From assembly GCF_026241515.1 (NCBI RefSeq), contig NZ_JAPHPW010000009.1, positions 152,262 through 216,261 of the forward strand: a stretch of DNA of 64,000 nt, written 5' to 3'. Under the pieces are notes generated by a model. It saw only the letters and a list, made by a program, of their open reading frames with translations, made no database searches and had not been told where the DNA came from. Below are positions 34,846-45,126 of this stretch, piece by piece; positions within the stretch are counted from its first letter, which is position 1; each line of letters begins with the position of its first letter. The translations under genes and the position numbers were made by a program. Origin of the DNA: Vibrio sp. 14G-20 (GTDB lineage Bacteria > Pseudomonadota > Gammaproteobacteria > Enterobacterales > Vibrionaceae).

Positions 34846-36030
34846 ATGAATATTCTTAACTTTCTGATTATCAAAAGGAATATACTGATATCTTCACTAA
34901 GCTTACTAATACTAGTATTCCACTACAATAGTATTCATAGTTTAGTAAAAACAATAGAAATCGAAAAAGGGAAAAGAGAGAATTTAATCTCAAACCTAAT
35001 TATAAATAATATCGATTACAACCTCTCTTTTTTAAGGGATTTTATCACTAAATTTGAGACTGCCTCTGCTTTAGTAAATAACGAATTGGTCGCAGGGAGT
35101 ATAGCTAAAGATCTTTTTCAAGATTCGGAAAGTCACTTCAACTTAAATCACTACTTTGAAAAAATGCCCTCTTCTGAAGTACAAAACATGATACTTCAAG
35201 ACCAAAACAATCGATATTTTCTACTTTCAGGAAGCCCCATTCACGTTACTTTTTCCTCTTCCTTGTCGCCTGATTCAGAAAAAATATACCTCAAAGTAAC
35301 ACCTGTATCCCTGCTTTCACTCGATTTATACCAATTAGACTCGCAGAAAAATCGGTACTTTCATCTGATTAAAGTACCGTTACCAGTTTTCAATGGAAAT
35401 GTACTCATCTTCGATGATATGACAAGTTCAGCCATCCAGCTGAAAAATGAACTGCAAAGCCTTGTAGAGATCCTATTACTTCTTCTTGCGAGCTATATCC
35501 TCTTAGCAACTTTTGCACACTATCAACACAACACGAATATCAAGTTAACTTCTGACACCCTAACCGGTTTGAAGAATCGAACCTATCTACAATCGGCAAA
35601 CATTAGATTAAAACATGAGCACCTAAAGCACACGTGTATCTCTGTGATTGTTATCGACCTGGACCACTTTAAAGATATCAATGATCAATATGGGCATCCT
35701 ACCGGAGACGAAATCCTCATAAGAGTGGCACAAATTCTATCTGAGAATGTTCGCTGCAATGACGAATGTTACCGTTGTGGGGGAGACGAGTTCATTGTCA
35801 TCGTCAAGTCTCATACTCTCTCTGACACCAAAAAACTAGCAGAGAGGTTGAGGGAAAGAATCGCTAAAGATGAAAAGCTTCGAATTATATCGATGGGAGG
35901 GATTTCAGCGTCATTAGGTCTAGCAGTATTACTACCAAACCAACCCGTTGAAGAAGTTGTTTCAATCGCAGATGAGATGCTTTACCAAGCCAAAAGACAA
36001 GGTCGAAACTTAGTGCAAAGTTACATTTAA
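34846..36030 (+). CDS. Membrane diguanylate cyclase (GGDEF)
   Basis: 394 residues. Membrane helices at about 12-28 and 207-224 bracket a periplasmic sensor of some 180 residues that I cannot name. A complete GGDEF domain follows, starting at DTLTGLKNR (238-245), with active site GGDEF at 312-316. An inhibitory I-site, RCND, lies at 303-306, exactly five residues upstream. It should therefore make c-di-GMP from two GTP under product inhibition. No EAL domain. The neighbourhood (LuxR-type gene, tad pilus locus) suggests a link to surface attachment; that link is inference. Confidence 0.93.
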   Translation: MNILNFLIIKRNILISSLSLLILVFHYNSIHSLVKTIEIEKGKRENLISNLIINNIDYNLSFLRDFITKFETASALVNNELVAGSIAKDLFQDSESHFNLNHYFEKMPSSEVQNMILQDQNNRYFLLSGSPIHVTFSSSLSPDSEKIYLKVTPVSLLSLDLYQLDSQKNRYFHLIKVPLPVFNGNVLIFDDMTSSAIQLKNELQSLVEILLLLLASYILLATFAHYQHNTNIKLTSDTLTGLKNRTYLQSANIRLKHEHLKHTCISVIVIDLDHFKDINDQYGHPTGDEILIRVAQILSENVRCNDECYRCGGDEFIVIVKSHTLSDTKKLAERLRERIAKDEKLRIISMGGISASLGLAVLLPNQPVEEVVSIADEMLYQAKRQGRNLVQSYI

Positions 36031-36195
36031 ACGCAGTAACGTCTAAGCATAGCGGCCCCTAGTTTGCAGAAATGACTGCAAAGTCTACAAAACGCAGGCT
36101 TAATTGTAATATTGTCAACTAAACGTTCTCGGTTAATCACAGATTTACGCTCCAAGTAAACAAAATACCTTCTAAGCCTCAGTTTAAGTTGATTT

Positions 36196-37107
36196 ATGAA
36201 GCACTCCGATTTCAATCTAATTCCCATTTTCGTTACCGTTATGGAAGAGCGAAGCATTAGTAAAGCAGCGCACCGCTTAAACATCAGCCAATCGGCAGTA
36301 AGTCAAAGTATTAACAGGCTTAGAATACTATTTGACGACCCTCTTTTCTTTCGTGAAAGCCACGGTGTCTCATCTAGTAAGCTTGCAGAAAGCATTTACC
36401 CTCAGCTTTCCGAAGCTGTTCAACAAATCAGAGTCGCAGCCCCACCTCTTTCAAGCTTTAATCCAGAAACCAGTTCCCGAAAGTTCATGATTTCAACTGC
36501 ATCTGTATTCGGACTAAGTATTCTTTCTGTTGTTTCGAATCTTATATTTACGCAAGCTCCTAAGGTAAAAGTTAAGGCGGATTCAAACTTAGCGCACAAA
36601 GACATGAGTTCATTGCTCAGAAACCACTATGACTTGTCGATAGATATTGATCATGGGCAATATCCTGGACTCAAATCTGAAGAGATCTTACGAGAAGAGT
36701 TATGTGTTTTATGTCACGTAAACCACCCTCGCTTAACAAACCCAACAGTATCACTTGAGCAATTTTTGTCAGAAAAACATGTCGTACACACCACATCCAA
36801 TCAGAAACAAGCTTACTTACACGGCAAAGGATTGGATTATGATAATATCCTGAAACAACGAGATATCGCGTGGAGCGCGAACAGCATCGTTGAAATGATG
36901 AGTATCATTGAAAATAGTCACCATGTTGGTTTGTTCCCGAAGCGGTTACTTAATAAATACCTTCAATGTTCAGATTTAAAACTCCTACCCTGTGATTTCA
37001 TTTCAGAAAGTGTAAAAGTCGCGATGTTTTGGCATCCAGCACGGCACAATGACGTCGGACATCGATGGCTAAGACATTTAGTGTCGGACGCCAGCTTTCG
37101 TATCTAG
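36196..37107 (+). CDS. LysR-family transcriptional regulator
   Basis: 303 residues. HTH in SISKAAHRLNISQSAVSQSI with FDDPLFFRESHG, the NodD/LeuO-like subgroup. It has an effector domain with a VCHVNHPRL-type central segment. Isolated on the plus strand and convergent with the next LysR gene, so no target can be named from context. The 165-base gap before it, after the GGDEF gene, shows nothing notable. Confidence 0.9.
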   Translation: MKHSDFNLIPIFVTVMEERSISKAAHRLNISQSAVSQSINRLRILFDDPLFFRESHGVSSSKLAESIYPQLSEAVQQIRVAAPPLSSFNPETSSRKFMISTASVFGLSILSVVSNLIFTQAPKVKVKADSNLAHKDMSSLLRNHYDLSIDIDHGQYPGLKSEEILREELCVLCHVNHPRLTNPTVSLEQFLSEKHVVHTTSNQKQAYLHGKGLDYDNILKQRDIAWSANSIVEMMSIIENSHHVGLFPKRLLNKYLQCSDLKLLPCDFISESVKVAMFWHPARHNDVGHRWLRHLVSDASFRI

Positions 37108-37153
37108 TTAAACAAGCTCTCAAAGCTTAGTCTATTGAGAATCGAGCCTCGGA

Positions 37154-38035
37154 TTACAAACTCAACCTTGGCTGAATAAAATCAATAAACGCCGAGATAC
37201 GTTTAGAGACGGAAGACGACTTATAATAAACCGCATTCACTCGCTCTCGGTCTGTGTTGGCAAGTTTATCTTGTTCCAAAATAGGGATTAGACGCCCTGC
37301 TGCCATATCTTCCTGCACCATAAACCCCGATAAACAAGCAATCCCATTTCCAGCTAGTGCCAGTTGACGCACCGTTTCACCATTACTGGCTGTCACGGTA
37401 GGCGCGACATAACTTTGGTTTGGTAAAGGCCAATGGTTAAGCACTTTGTTCCCTGCAAAACCGACTATTTGATGTGAACTCAAATCTTCAGGTTTAGTGG
37501 GTAGCCCACGCTTAGCGAGATAATCAGGTGACGCTACAATATGGAGTAAACTTTTTCCTAACGGGCGAGCGTGCAGTGTTGAATCGGACAGCTTACCGAT
37601 TCGAATCGCAACATCAGTTCTCTTTTCCAGAAGATCAACGAAGCCTTCGTTGGAAGTGAGTTCCAACTCAATGTCTGGGTAAGCCTCTTTGAATGACTGC
37701 ACCAACGGCACTAACTGATGAAATACAAAAGGACTGGCTGCATCGACTCTTAAACGACCTTTTGGTAACTCACCACGCGACACGATTTCTTCTTCCGCGC
37801 TCTGAATCATCTGTAATCCTACCCTGACTGAATCGACAAACTGCCGCCCTTCCTCCGTCAATTCCACGCGTCTCGTTGTTCGGTTGAATATCGAGACGCC
37901 GAGTTGTGACTCAACCTTACTCACCGAACGAGACACCTTGGCGACCTGCACATCCAGCGCCTCTGCCGCCGCAGAAAAACCGCCAGCATCGACGACGGTG
38001 AGTACCATTTCTAAATAATCTGAACGGGTTAGCAT
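37154..38035 (-). CDS. LysR-family regulator, divergent from MFS efflux gene
   Basis: 293 residues. HTH in GFSAAAEALDVQVAKVSRSV and wing RTTRRVELTEEG; the AaeR/DmlR-like branch. Divergent from the MFS transporter gene at 38317, the usual arrangement for a regulator of its neighbour. The shared 281-base promoter region is AT-rich and contains ACAAA-N5-TTTGT among several partial repeats, but no single convincing LysR box. Confidence 0.9.
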   Translation of the reverse strand: MLTRSDYLEMVLTVVDAGGFSAAAEALDVQVAKVSRSVSKVESQLGVSIFNRTTRRVELTEEGRQFVDSVRVGLQMIQSAEEEIVSRGELPKGRLRVDAASPFVFHQLVPLVQSFKEAYPDIELELTSNEGFVDLLEKRTDVAIRIGKLSDSTLHARPLGKSLLHIVASPDYLAKRGLPTKPEDLSSHQIVGFAGNKVLNHWPLPNQSYVAPTVTASNGETVRQLALAGNGIACLSGFMVQEDMAAGRLIPILEQDKLANTDRERVNAVYYKSSSVSKRISAFIDFIQPRLSL

Positions 38036-38316
38036 GAGGCTCCTTCGCTATTTTCATGTTGTTTAGTGTCGTCTCGCTTGTGCTCATCACAGCTCAAATC
38101 TTCTGAGTCTTTTCGATCTCATCAGCTTAATCCAATGATCGGTTAACTCTCTTATTATTGCAAATATCACAAAGGTTATTTGTTAATGGGAGCATTTTTC
38201 ACAAATATATTTTGCTAGATAATCCTCGCCATCAAACGAAGCGCTCCTATTGCAGTCACAAGCTGCCCCATTTTATCGCGCTCGGTATTTAACAAAGAAC
38301 AGTAAGAGAGATGATT

Positions 38317-39504
38317 ATGCCACTAGCATTACTCGCATTGACGCTCAGCGCCTTTGCCATCGGAACTACAGAATTTGTCATCGTAGGCTTGATTCCTACC
38401 ATGGCGAGCGACTTGAATGTATCTCTGCCATCGGCAGGCCTATTAGTCAGTTTATATGCACTTGGCGTTGCTATTGGCGCACCAGTCTTAACGGCATTAA
38501 CCGGCAAATGGAATCGTAAAGCGGTGTTGCTGACCGTGATGGCATTGTTTGTCATTGGTAACTTATTGGCGTGGCAAGCTCCAGGCTATAACACGCTGAT
38601 CGCCGCACGAATTTTGACTGGCCTTGCCCATGGTGTGTTCTTCTCGATTGGTTCAACCATCGCTACTGGGCTGGTCTCAAAAGACAAAGCAGCGAGCGCC
38701 ATCGCGATCATGTTTACCGGTTTGACCGTTGCATTAGTAACGGGTGTACCACTGGGTACTTACATCGGCCAAACATTTGGCTGGCAAGCAACCTTCTTGA
38801 TCGTTGCTCTGCTTGGTCTTATCGCTCTGATTGGCAGCGCTATCTTGGTCCCGAGCAACCTTAAGCAGCCACCTGCCGCTAAGATTTCGGCACAACTAAA
38901 GGTTCTAACTCAACCACGCTTACTGTTGGTTTACGCTATCACAGCACTAGGTTATGGCGGCACATTCACAGCGTTTACGTTCCTTGCTCCAATACTGGAA
39001 AACGTATCAGGGTTTGATTCGAGCTCTATCAGTCTCATCATGTTGGTTTACGGTGTGTCAGTGGCGATAGGTAACATCTGGGGCGGTAAAATGGCCGACA
39101 AGATGGGCCCGATTAAAGCGCTAACCGTTATCTTCTCTGGTTTAGCCGCAGTACTGGTGGTATTCAACTTTACCGCAGTAAACCCTTACGCAGCTGTTGC
39201 TACCATTTTGGTTTGGGGTGCATTCGCATTCGGTAACGTTCCGGGGCTACAAGTGTATGTTGTGAAACTGGCTGAGAAATACACACCAGACGCAGTCGAT
39301 GTCGCTTCTGGGTTGAACATTGCAGCCTTCAACGTCGGTATCGCATTAGGCTCATGGGGTGGTGGTTTGATTGTCGCGAATTCTGGATTAATGAACACCC
39401 CTTGGGTCGGTGCTGTGATTGTTTTGATCGCTCTAGTTCTGACTCGATTCAGTGGTGCATTGGATAAGAAGCAAGCTCAACAGGCTGTTCCATCTAGCAT
39501 TTAG
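38317..39504 (+). CDS. MFS transporter, DHA1/AraJ-YdhP-like efflux
   Basis: 395 residues from the ATG at 38317; an ATG at 38311 sits too close to the ribosome-binding site AAGAGAG. About 12 membrane helices. The first loop reads TTEFVIVGLIPTMASDLNVS, and GKWNRKAVLL and GLAHGVFFSIGS are typical of the YdhP/AraJ branch of drug/sugar antiporters. It probably exports small molecules by proton antiport. Divergent from a LysR regulator and ended by a strong terminator. Confidence 0.9.
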   Translation: MPLALLALTLSAFAIGTTEFVIVGLIPTMASDLNVSLPSAGLLVSLYALGVAIGAPVLTALTGKWNRKAVLLTVMALFVIGNLLAWQAPGYNTLIAARILTGLAHGVFFSIGSTIATGLVSKDKAASAIAIMFTGLTVALVTGVPLGTYIGQTFGWQATFLIVALLGLIALIGSAILVPSNLKQPPAAKISAQLKVLTQPRLLLVYAITALGYGGTFTAFTFLAPILENVSGFDSSSISLIMLVYGVSVAIGNIWGGKMADKMGPIKALTVIFSGLAAVLVVFNFTAVNPYAAVATILVWGAFAFGNVPGLQVYVVKLAEKYTPDAVDVASGLNIAAFNVGIALGSWGGGLIVANSGLMNTPWVGAVIVLIALVLTRFSGALDKKQAQQAVPSSI

Positions 39505-39526
39505 CATCTAGCAGGAATTGAAAAAA

Positions 39527-39556
39527 ACAAAGCCCGAATCTAGATTCGGGCTTTGT
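39527..39556. terminator. Bidirectional rho-independent terminator
   Basis: A 30-base perfect palindrome (ACAAAGCCCGAATCT and its complement), preceded by A's. It serves the MFS gene (plus) and the acetyltransferase gene (minus). Confidence 0.85.
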
Positions 39557-39572
39557 CATTTGAATCAGATGA

Positions 39573-40133
39573 CTATTCGTTATCAATCTGCTTGAGAACT
39601 TTACATGGGTTACCCACGGCAACCACATTAGCTGGGATGTCTTTGGTTACCACACTGCCTGCGCCAATCACGCTGTTTTCGCCAATAGTGACGCCGGGGC
39701 AAATGATCACACCACCGCCAAGCCAAACATTGTCGCCAACGTTAATCTGTGTGCCAAACTCAACGCCTTCTTCAACACGACCTTTCACATCTAATGGGTG
39801 ACCTGCCGTTAAGATCTGTACATTTGGGCCAAGCAGCACATTGTCGCCAATAGTCACTTCAGCCACATCCAAAATCACGCAGTTAAAGTTAGCGTAGAAG
39901 TTCTTGCCCAACTTTATGTTCGAGCCGTAATCACAACGGAACGGCGGCTCTAAGTGCGCGTTCTCACAGCCCGGAATGAGCTCTTGCGTTGCCGCTTCCC
40001 ATTCAGGTGTGTCTGGAATACTGTTATTGAGTTTTTGAAGCACCTTACGACATTCGATACGAGCAACATAAAGCTCTTTATCCCAAGCTTGATAAGGTTC
40101 GCCTGCTAGCATTTTTTGTTTTTCTGTTTTCAC
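39573..40133 (-). CDS. maa: Maltose/galactoside O-acetyltransferase family protein
   Basis: 186 residues, GTG start at 40133. N-terminal mac domain (KMLAGEPYQAWDKELYVARI) and left-handed beta-helix hexapeptide repeats (DYGSNIKLGKNFYANFNCVI, IGDNVLLGPNVQI, GENSVIGAGSVVTKDIPANV) with the catalytic His in LTAGHPLD. Uses acetyl-CoA to acetylate sugars in the cytoplasm, thought to be a detoxification step. The start codon lies inside a 19-bp tandem repeat array, described separately. Confidence 0.88.
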   Translation of the reverse strand: MKTEKQKMLAGEPYQAWDKELYVARIECRKVLQKLNNSIPDTPEWEAATQELIPGCENAHLEPPFRCDYGSNIKLGKNFYANFNCVILDVAEVTIGDNVLLGPNVQILTAGHPLDVKGRVEEGVEFGTQINVGDNVWLGGGVIICPGVTIGENSVIGAGSVVTKDIPANVVAVGNPCKVLKQIDNE

Positions 40134-40199
40134 GTTACTTACCTGCTTTCACATAACTTAGCTATTTTCATATTACTTAGCTAGTTTCACATTACTTAA
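40124..40199. repeat. Four 19-bp tandem repeats spanning the maa start
   Basis: Units at 40124-40142, 40143-40161, 40162-40180 and 40181-40199, each of the form CTnnTTTCAnnTTACTTAn. On the coding (minus) strand each unit reads TAAGTAA-nTGAAA, so the segment just before the start codon and the start codon itself (GTG or ATG followed by AAA) are repeated four times. The unit length is not a multiple of three, so the extra starts are out of phase. Confidence 0.8.
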
Positions 40200-40346
40200 C
40201 TAATGGTGGTCAATTCATCGACCAAAAAACGCAATATCGCACATCTAAATAACAGTGAATAAGGAGTGTTTGAGCTTGGTTTAAGAGATGCGTAGCCAGT
40301 CACTTTTTGTAGGTGAAATATGAAACTCAATCGCGGTTAACTAAGC

Positions 40347-41345
40347 CTAGACACGCGGGGTAACCGAGTCGCGAATAACCAAGCTGCCAGTAGTACTTAA
40401 TACCTCAGCTTGCTCAGTATCACCGACAATTTGCAGGATCGCCTTTTGCGTCATTTGCTCTAATGGCACACTCACAGACGTTAAGCTTGGCGTTAAAAAC
40501 GCCCCCACTTTGCTGTTATCAAAGCCGACGATCGAAACATCTTGAGGTAATGAGTACCCAAGTTCGGTTAACGCCTTAATCGCACCAATCGCCATATCAT
40601 CGTTTTCAGACAAGATCGCAGTGAAGTTTGCTTCACTTTCCACTAAAGTTTGCGCGGCACGGTAGCCACTCTCCATCGTCCAATCACCCCGAACTACGTT
40701 AGATTCGTTCAGTTTAATACCGTGCTTAGTGAGCACATCTTGATAGGCTTGGTAACGCAACTCATCAGTCGAAGAACCGGCTTTACCACGAATCACTGCA
40801 ATGTCTGTATGGCCTTGCTCGATGATATGTTCAACCATCAAACAAGCGCTCTGATAGTGCTCGGTGGTAATTGCATGATTGGGCTTCGACGGCATTTCCC
40901 GGTTGAGTACCAGAATCGGTGTTTCAGTGCTTTCGATGATCTTTGCAATCTCGCTTTCGGTTAAGCATTGCGGATAGATGATGATGCCCGCGCACTTCAT
41001 ATCCAACAGGAAGTTGATCGCCTTTCTTTCGTCTTCAGCGCTGTGTTTGCCATCGGTGATCACCAGCTGGTGATTCGACTTTTCGCTATAAGAGGCCGCG
41101 TGATACATCAAGGAAGAGAAATAAGGGCCATTGAACAACTCATTGGTGATTACAAAGCCGATGAAATTGGTCTTCTTGGTCGCCAATTGTTGAGCTAACA
41201 GGTTTGGTCGATAACCCGTTTCTTGAATCGCATCAAATACCTTTTTCACCACATCTGGGCGCACGATATTCTTGCCATTTAAGACACGAGAAACCGTCGA
41301 TTTAGATACGCCTGCGCGGTTCGCGACATCAAGCATGGTGACCAT
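40347..41345 (-). CDS. ascG: LacI-family repressor, AscG-like
   Basis: 332 residues from the ATG at 41345. The N-terminus VTMLDVANRAGVSKSTVSRV is the LacI HTH plus hinge, and the sequence NHQLVITDGKHSAEDERKAI closely follows E. coli AscG as I remember it. The sugar-binding domain has ILSENDDMAIGAIKAL and SIVGFDNSKVGAFLTPSLTS. It should repress the downstream/upstream beta-glucosidase gene. Two TGAAACCGGTTTCA-type operators lie before that gene. Same strand as ascB, which it follows by 110 bases. Confidence 0.88.
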   Translation of the reverse strand: MVTMLDVANRAGVSKSTVSRVLNGKNIVRPDVVKKVFDAIQETGYRPNLLAQQLATKKTNFIGFVITNELFNGPYFSSLMYHAASYSEKSNHQLVITDGKHSAEDERKAINFLLDMKCAGIIIYPQCLTESEIAKIIESTETPILVLNREMPSKPNHAITTEHYQSACLMVEHIIEQGHTDIAVIRGKAGSSTDELRYQAYQDVLTKHGIKLNESNVVRGDWTMESGYRAAQTLVESEANFTAILSENDDMAIGAIKALTELGYSLPQDVSIVGFDNSKVGAFLTPSLTSVSVPLEQMTQKAILQIVGDTEQAEVLSTTGSLVIRDSVTPRV

Positions 41346-41403
41346 TCGCTTCTTTTCCTCATATAAAAAATTAGCCGACATAAGCCGACTAATTTAATGC
41401 TAA

Positions 41404-41437
41404 TTCATATTGCGTGTAACTTCATATTACGTATAAC
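41404..41437. repeat. Two 17-bp direct repeats between ascB and ascG
   Basis: TTCATATTGCGTGTAAC (41404-41420) followed directly by TTCATATTACGTATAAC (41421-41437), differing at two positions. The TTCATATTAC motif also resembles the units upstream of maa. Confidence 0.6.
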
Positions 41438-41455
41438 GACGCAGCAAGAGGCATT

Positions 41456-42913
<1,458 letters not shown>

Positions 42914-42956
42914 TTATTCGTGAAAAAGATCAGGATTAGAGAGCTCATTACAACTC

Positions 42957-43004
42957 TGAAACCGATTTCAATACAAGCAAAGATACAGATTGAAACCGGT
43001 TTCA
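42957..43004. promoter_or_regulatory. Two AscG/LacI-type operators upstream of ascB
   Basis: TGAAACCGATTTCA at 42957-42970 (one mismatch) and TGAAACCGGTTTCA at 42991-43004 (perfect 14-bp palindrome), 34 bp apart start to start. They lie 62 and 96 bases before the ascB ATG. From memory, the perfect site equals the reported E. coli AscG box. Confidence 0.85.
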
Positions 43005-43064
43005 GCAACAGTTAAAAGATCTTTTTGGATCGAGCTAAAGACTAATCAAGAGTCAGAGTTACGA

Positions 43065-43589
43065 TCAATGCTGCTCAAAATACTGATCATGCTGCGATTT
43101 GCCAGATAGGTCTTGAGTTCCCGGGTAGAACTGGACGAGTGTCTGATCGGCTAGTGTAAGGTGAATCCAACCCTCTTTAACTTTCAACCAGTTGGTGCCG
43201 TGAGTCTCGTAGACGATAGGAAAGCTGCCCCAGCCTGACTCTGATACCTGCAGCTCTTGAAAGCGGTTAATTGGGGTTAGCTTATTACTGTCGAAGTTTG
43301 CGTCGGCATAGACTGATAAAGGCTCGATAACATCAGTCGGTTTAAACGTATAGCAGCTTACAGAGGCTGAAGTGCGATCAAACCACTGGTAGGGTTGTGC
43401 GCCGATTAAATCGTAGACCGTGCAATCATTGAATTGAATTGCCCACTCTTGGTGAGCTTTAAAACCAAGGTACCCAATGGGTTGTGAGAGTTCAGGCTTC
43501 GCGTCCGTCTCCTGCTCATGTACTTGTTCTGAGGTAGCACATCCCATAAGCCCAAGACTAAAAAGGAAAGTCACAGCATGCTTCATCAT
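43065..43589 (-). CDS. Uncharacterised lipoprotein, SH3-like
   Basis: 174 residues. Lipobox LMGC, then an acidic linker (EQETDAKPELSQ). The body (WFDRTSASVSCYTFKP, VSESGWGSFPIVYETHGTNW, LKVKEGWIHLTLADQTLVQF) suggests a beta-barrel, bacterial SH3-like fold. I do not recognise the family. GAGG lies seven bases before the first ATG. It is not in close operon spacing with ascB. Confidence 0.75.
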   Translation of the reverse strand: MMKHAVTFLFSLGLMGCATSEQVHEQETDAKPELSQPIGYLGFKAHQEWAIQFNDCTVYDLIGAQPYQWFDRTSASVSCYTFKPTDVIEPLSVYADANFDSNKLTPINRFQELQVSESGWGSFPIVYETHGTNWLKVKEGWIHLTLADQTLVQFYPGTQDLSGKSQHDQYFEQH

Positions 43590-43640
43590 TGTAATACCTC
43601 AGTTCAGTTAGTGAGTTAAAAGCTATTCAAGCTCCCTCCA

Positions 43641-44030
43641 TTAAACGGTAAGTTCTAAGCGATTACCATCCGGATCGAGTACACAGCTCTCATAATAGCC
43701 ATCGCCTGTTCTTCTTGGGCCATCTAAGCGCTCATAACCATCTTCGACCAAGCGACTTGTAAGTTCATCAACCGCTTGTTCCGAGCCTAGTGAAATCGCC
43801 ATATGAACAAAACCTGTAAACTGATCATAGATGTCATCTTTCGATTCAGGCACAGAGTCCATTTCCATTATCTCTAGGCGGCTTCCAGTTTCAAATGAGA
43901 GGAAGTATGAAGAAAACCCTTTGGTTGGGTTGTGATATTTTGAGTTCGATGTCGCGCCGAAATAGTCTTCATAAAATCGCTTCAACACGTCGAGTTGTTT
44001 GGTCCAAATTGCGATATGTTCGATCTTCAT
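43641..44030 (-). CDS. VOC-superfamily (glyoxalase/bleomycin-resistance-like) protein
   Basis: 129 residues from the ATG at 44030, which is preceded by GAGGTG at a good distance. Two VOC half-motifs: KIEHIAIWTKQLDVLKRFYE at the start and SCVLDPDGNRLELTV at the end, supplying the metal ligands His4 and Glu. Members include glyoxalase I, dioxygenases and antibiotic-binding proteins. The specific role is unknown. It ends 51 bases before the lipoprotein gene on the same strand. Confidence 0.85.
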   Translation of the reverse strand: MKIEHIAIWTKQLDVLKRFYEDYFGATSNSKYHNPTKGFSSYFLSFETGSRLEIMEMDSVPESKDDIYDQFTGFVHMAISLGSEQAVDELTSRLVEDGYERLDGPRRTGDGYYESCVLDPDGNRLELTV

Positions 44031-44226
44031 TTTATTCACCTCAGTTTGATGTCTAACGCTAGATTACTCATCAAATAAGGCTCAATATACAGAACGAAAT
44101 TCATCGAAGCTGTTCCTGTTTAAGGACTCAAACTTATGTCCATAACTGCACAGTATTGGTATCTATGTTTGTGTAATAGTTATCTTTCCTCCATAGTCGG
44201 GTTTTACACATTCTGAGATATAAGCC

Positions 44227-45126
44227 GTGAACTTTCTAAAATTAATAACTCTCGCTGCAATATGGGGCGGTTCGTTTCTGTTCATGAGAATTGCCGCTAA
44301 TCCATTGGGCCCAGCGGTGTTGATTGAAGCGCGAGTGCTGTTTGCTGCCATCACTCTATTATTGGTCTCTTTCTACTTGAGAAAAAAGTTGTCGTTCAAT
44401 TCACATGCTAAACACTTCTTTATTCTTGGATTGTTCAATACTGCGGTTCCCTTTTTACTTTTCGCTTATGCCGCGCAGACACTGAACGCCTCGACACTCG
44501 CTATCTTGAACTCGACTGCGCCAATATGGGCGGCAATCATCGGTGCGATATGGACCAAAACTACACTCGAGGCGCGTGTTCTATTAGGGCTTGGAATTGG
44601 GGTAACGGGAGTTGGCGTGTTAGTCGGTTGGGATGCGATGAACATTGGCCGTGAGGCTGTGCTTCCTATCTTTGCGGCGGTGATGGCGGCCTTTAGTTAC
44701 GGAATCGCATCAAACTATACCAAGCAAGCACCTAAAGTTGAGGCATTCAATAATGCTCATGGCAGCATGTGGGCGGCGGTCTTGATCGTGTTGCCGTTTG
44801 TCTTCTTTATGCCAATGAGAGAGGCTCCGGATCTAACCATCACCACATCAGTGATCTTATTAGGCGCCGTTTGTACTGGTCTTGCTTACTTGCTTTACTT
44901 CAATCTCGTTTCTGAATTGGGAGCGCCTTCGGCTCTGTCTGTTACCTTTTTGATTCCAGTGTTTGGCATCTTGTGGGGCAACCTTTTCCTAGACGAAGCG
45001 ATTGGCCTTAACACTATTTTCGGATCAGTTCTGGTTATTACCGGCACCATGTTAGTGACCGGTATGACGCCTTCTAAGATGATAGAGAGCGCCAAACAGA
45101 AACGTGCAGCAAGAGCGGCTCGTTAG
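44227..45126 (+). CDS. EamA/DMT-family transporter
   Basis: 299 residues, GTG start. Ten membrane helices in two EamA repeats, starting LKLITLAAIWGGSFLFMRIA, with LNASTLAILNSTAPIWAAII and SVTFLIPVFGILWGNLFLDE, which are signatures of RhaT/YdcZ-like drug and metabolite exporters. The substrate is unknown. Its stop overlaps the stop of the convergent LysR gene by four bases. Confidence 0.9.
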   Translation: MNFLKLITLAAIWGGSFLFMRIAANPLGPAVLIEARVLFAAITLLLVSFYLRKKLSFNSHAKHFFILGLFNTAVPFLLFAYAAQTLNASTLAILNSTAPIWAAIIGAIWTKTTLEARVLLGLGIGVTGVGVLVGWDAMNIGREAVLPIFAAVMAAFSYGIASNYTKQAPKVEAFNNAHGSMWAAVLIVLPFVFFMPMREAPDLTITTSVILLGAVCTGLAYLLYFNLVSELGAPSALSVTFLIPVFGILWGNLFLDEAIGLNTIFGSVLVITGTMLVTGMTPSKMIESAKQKRAARAAR

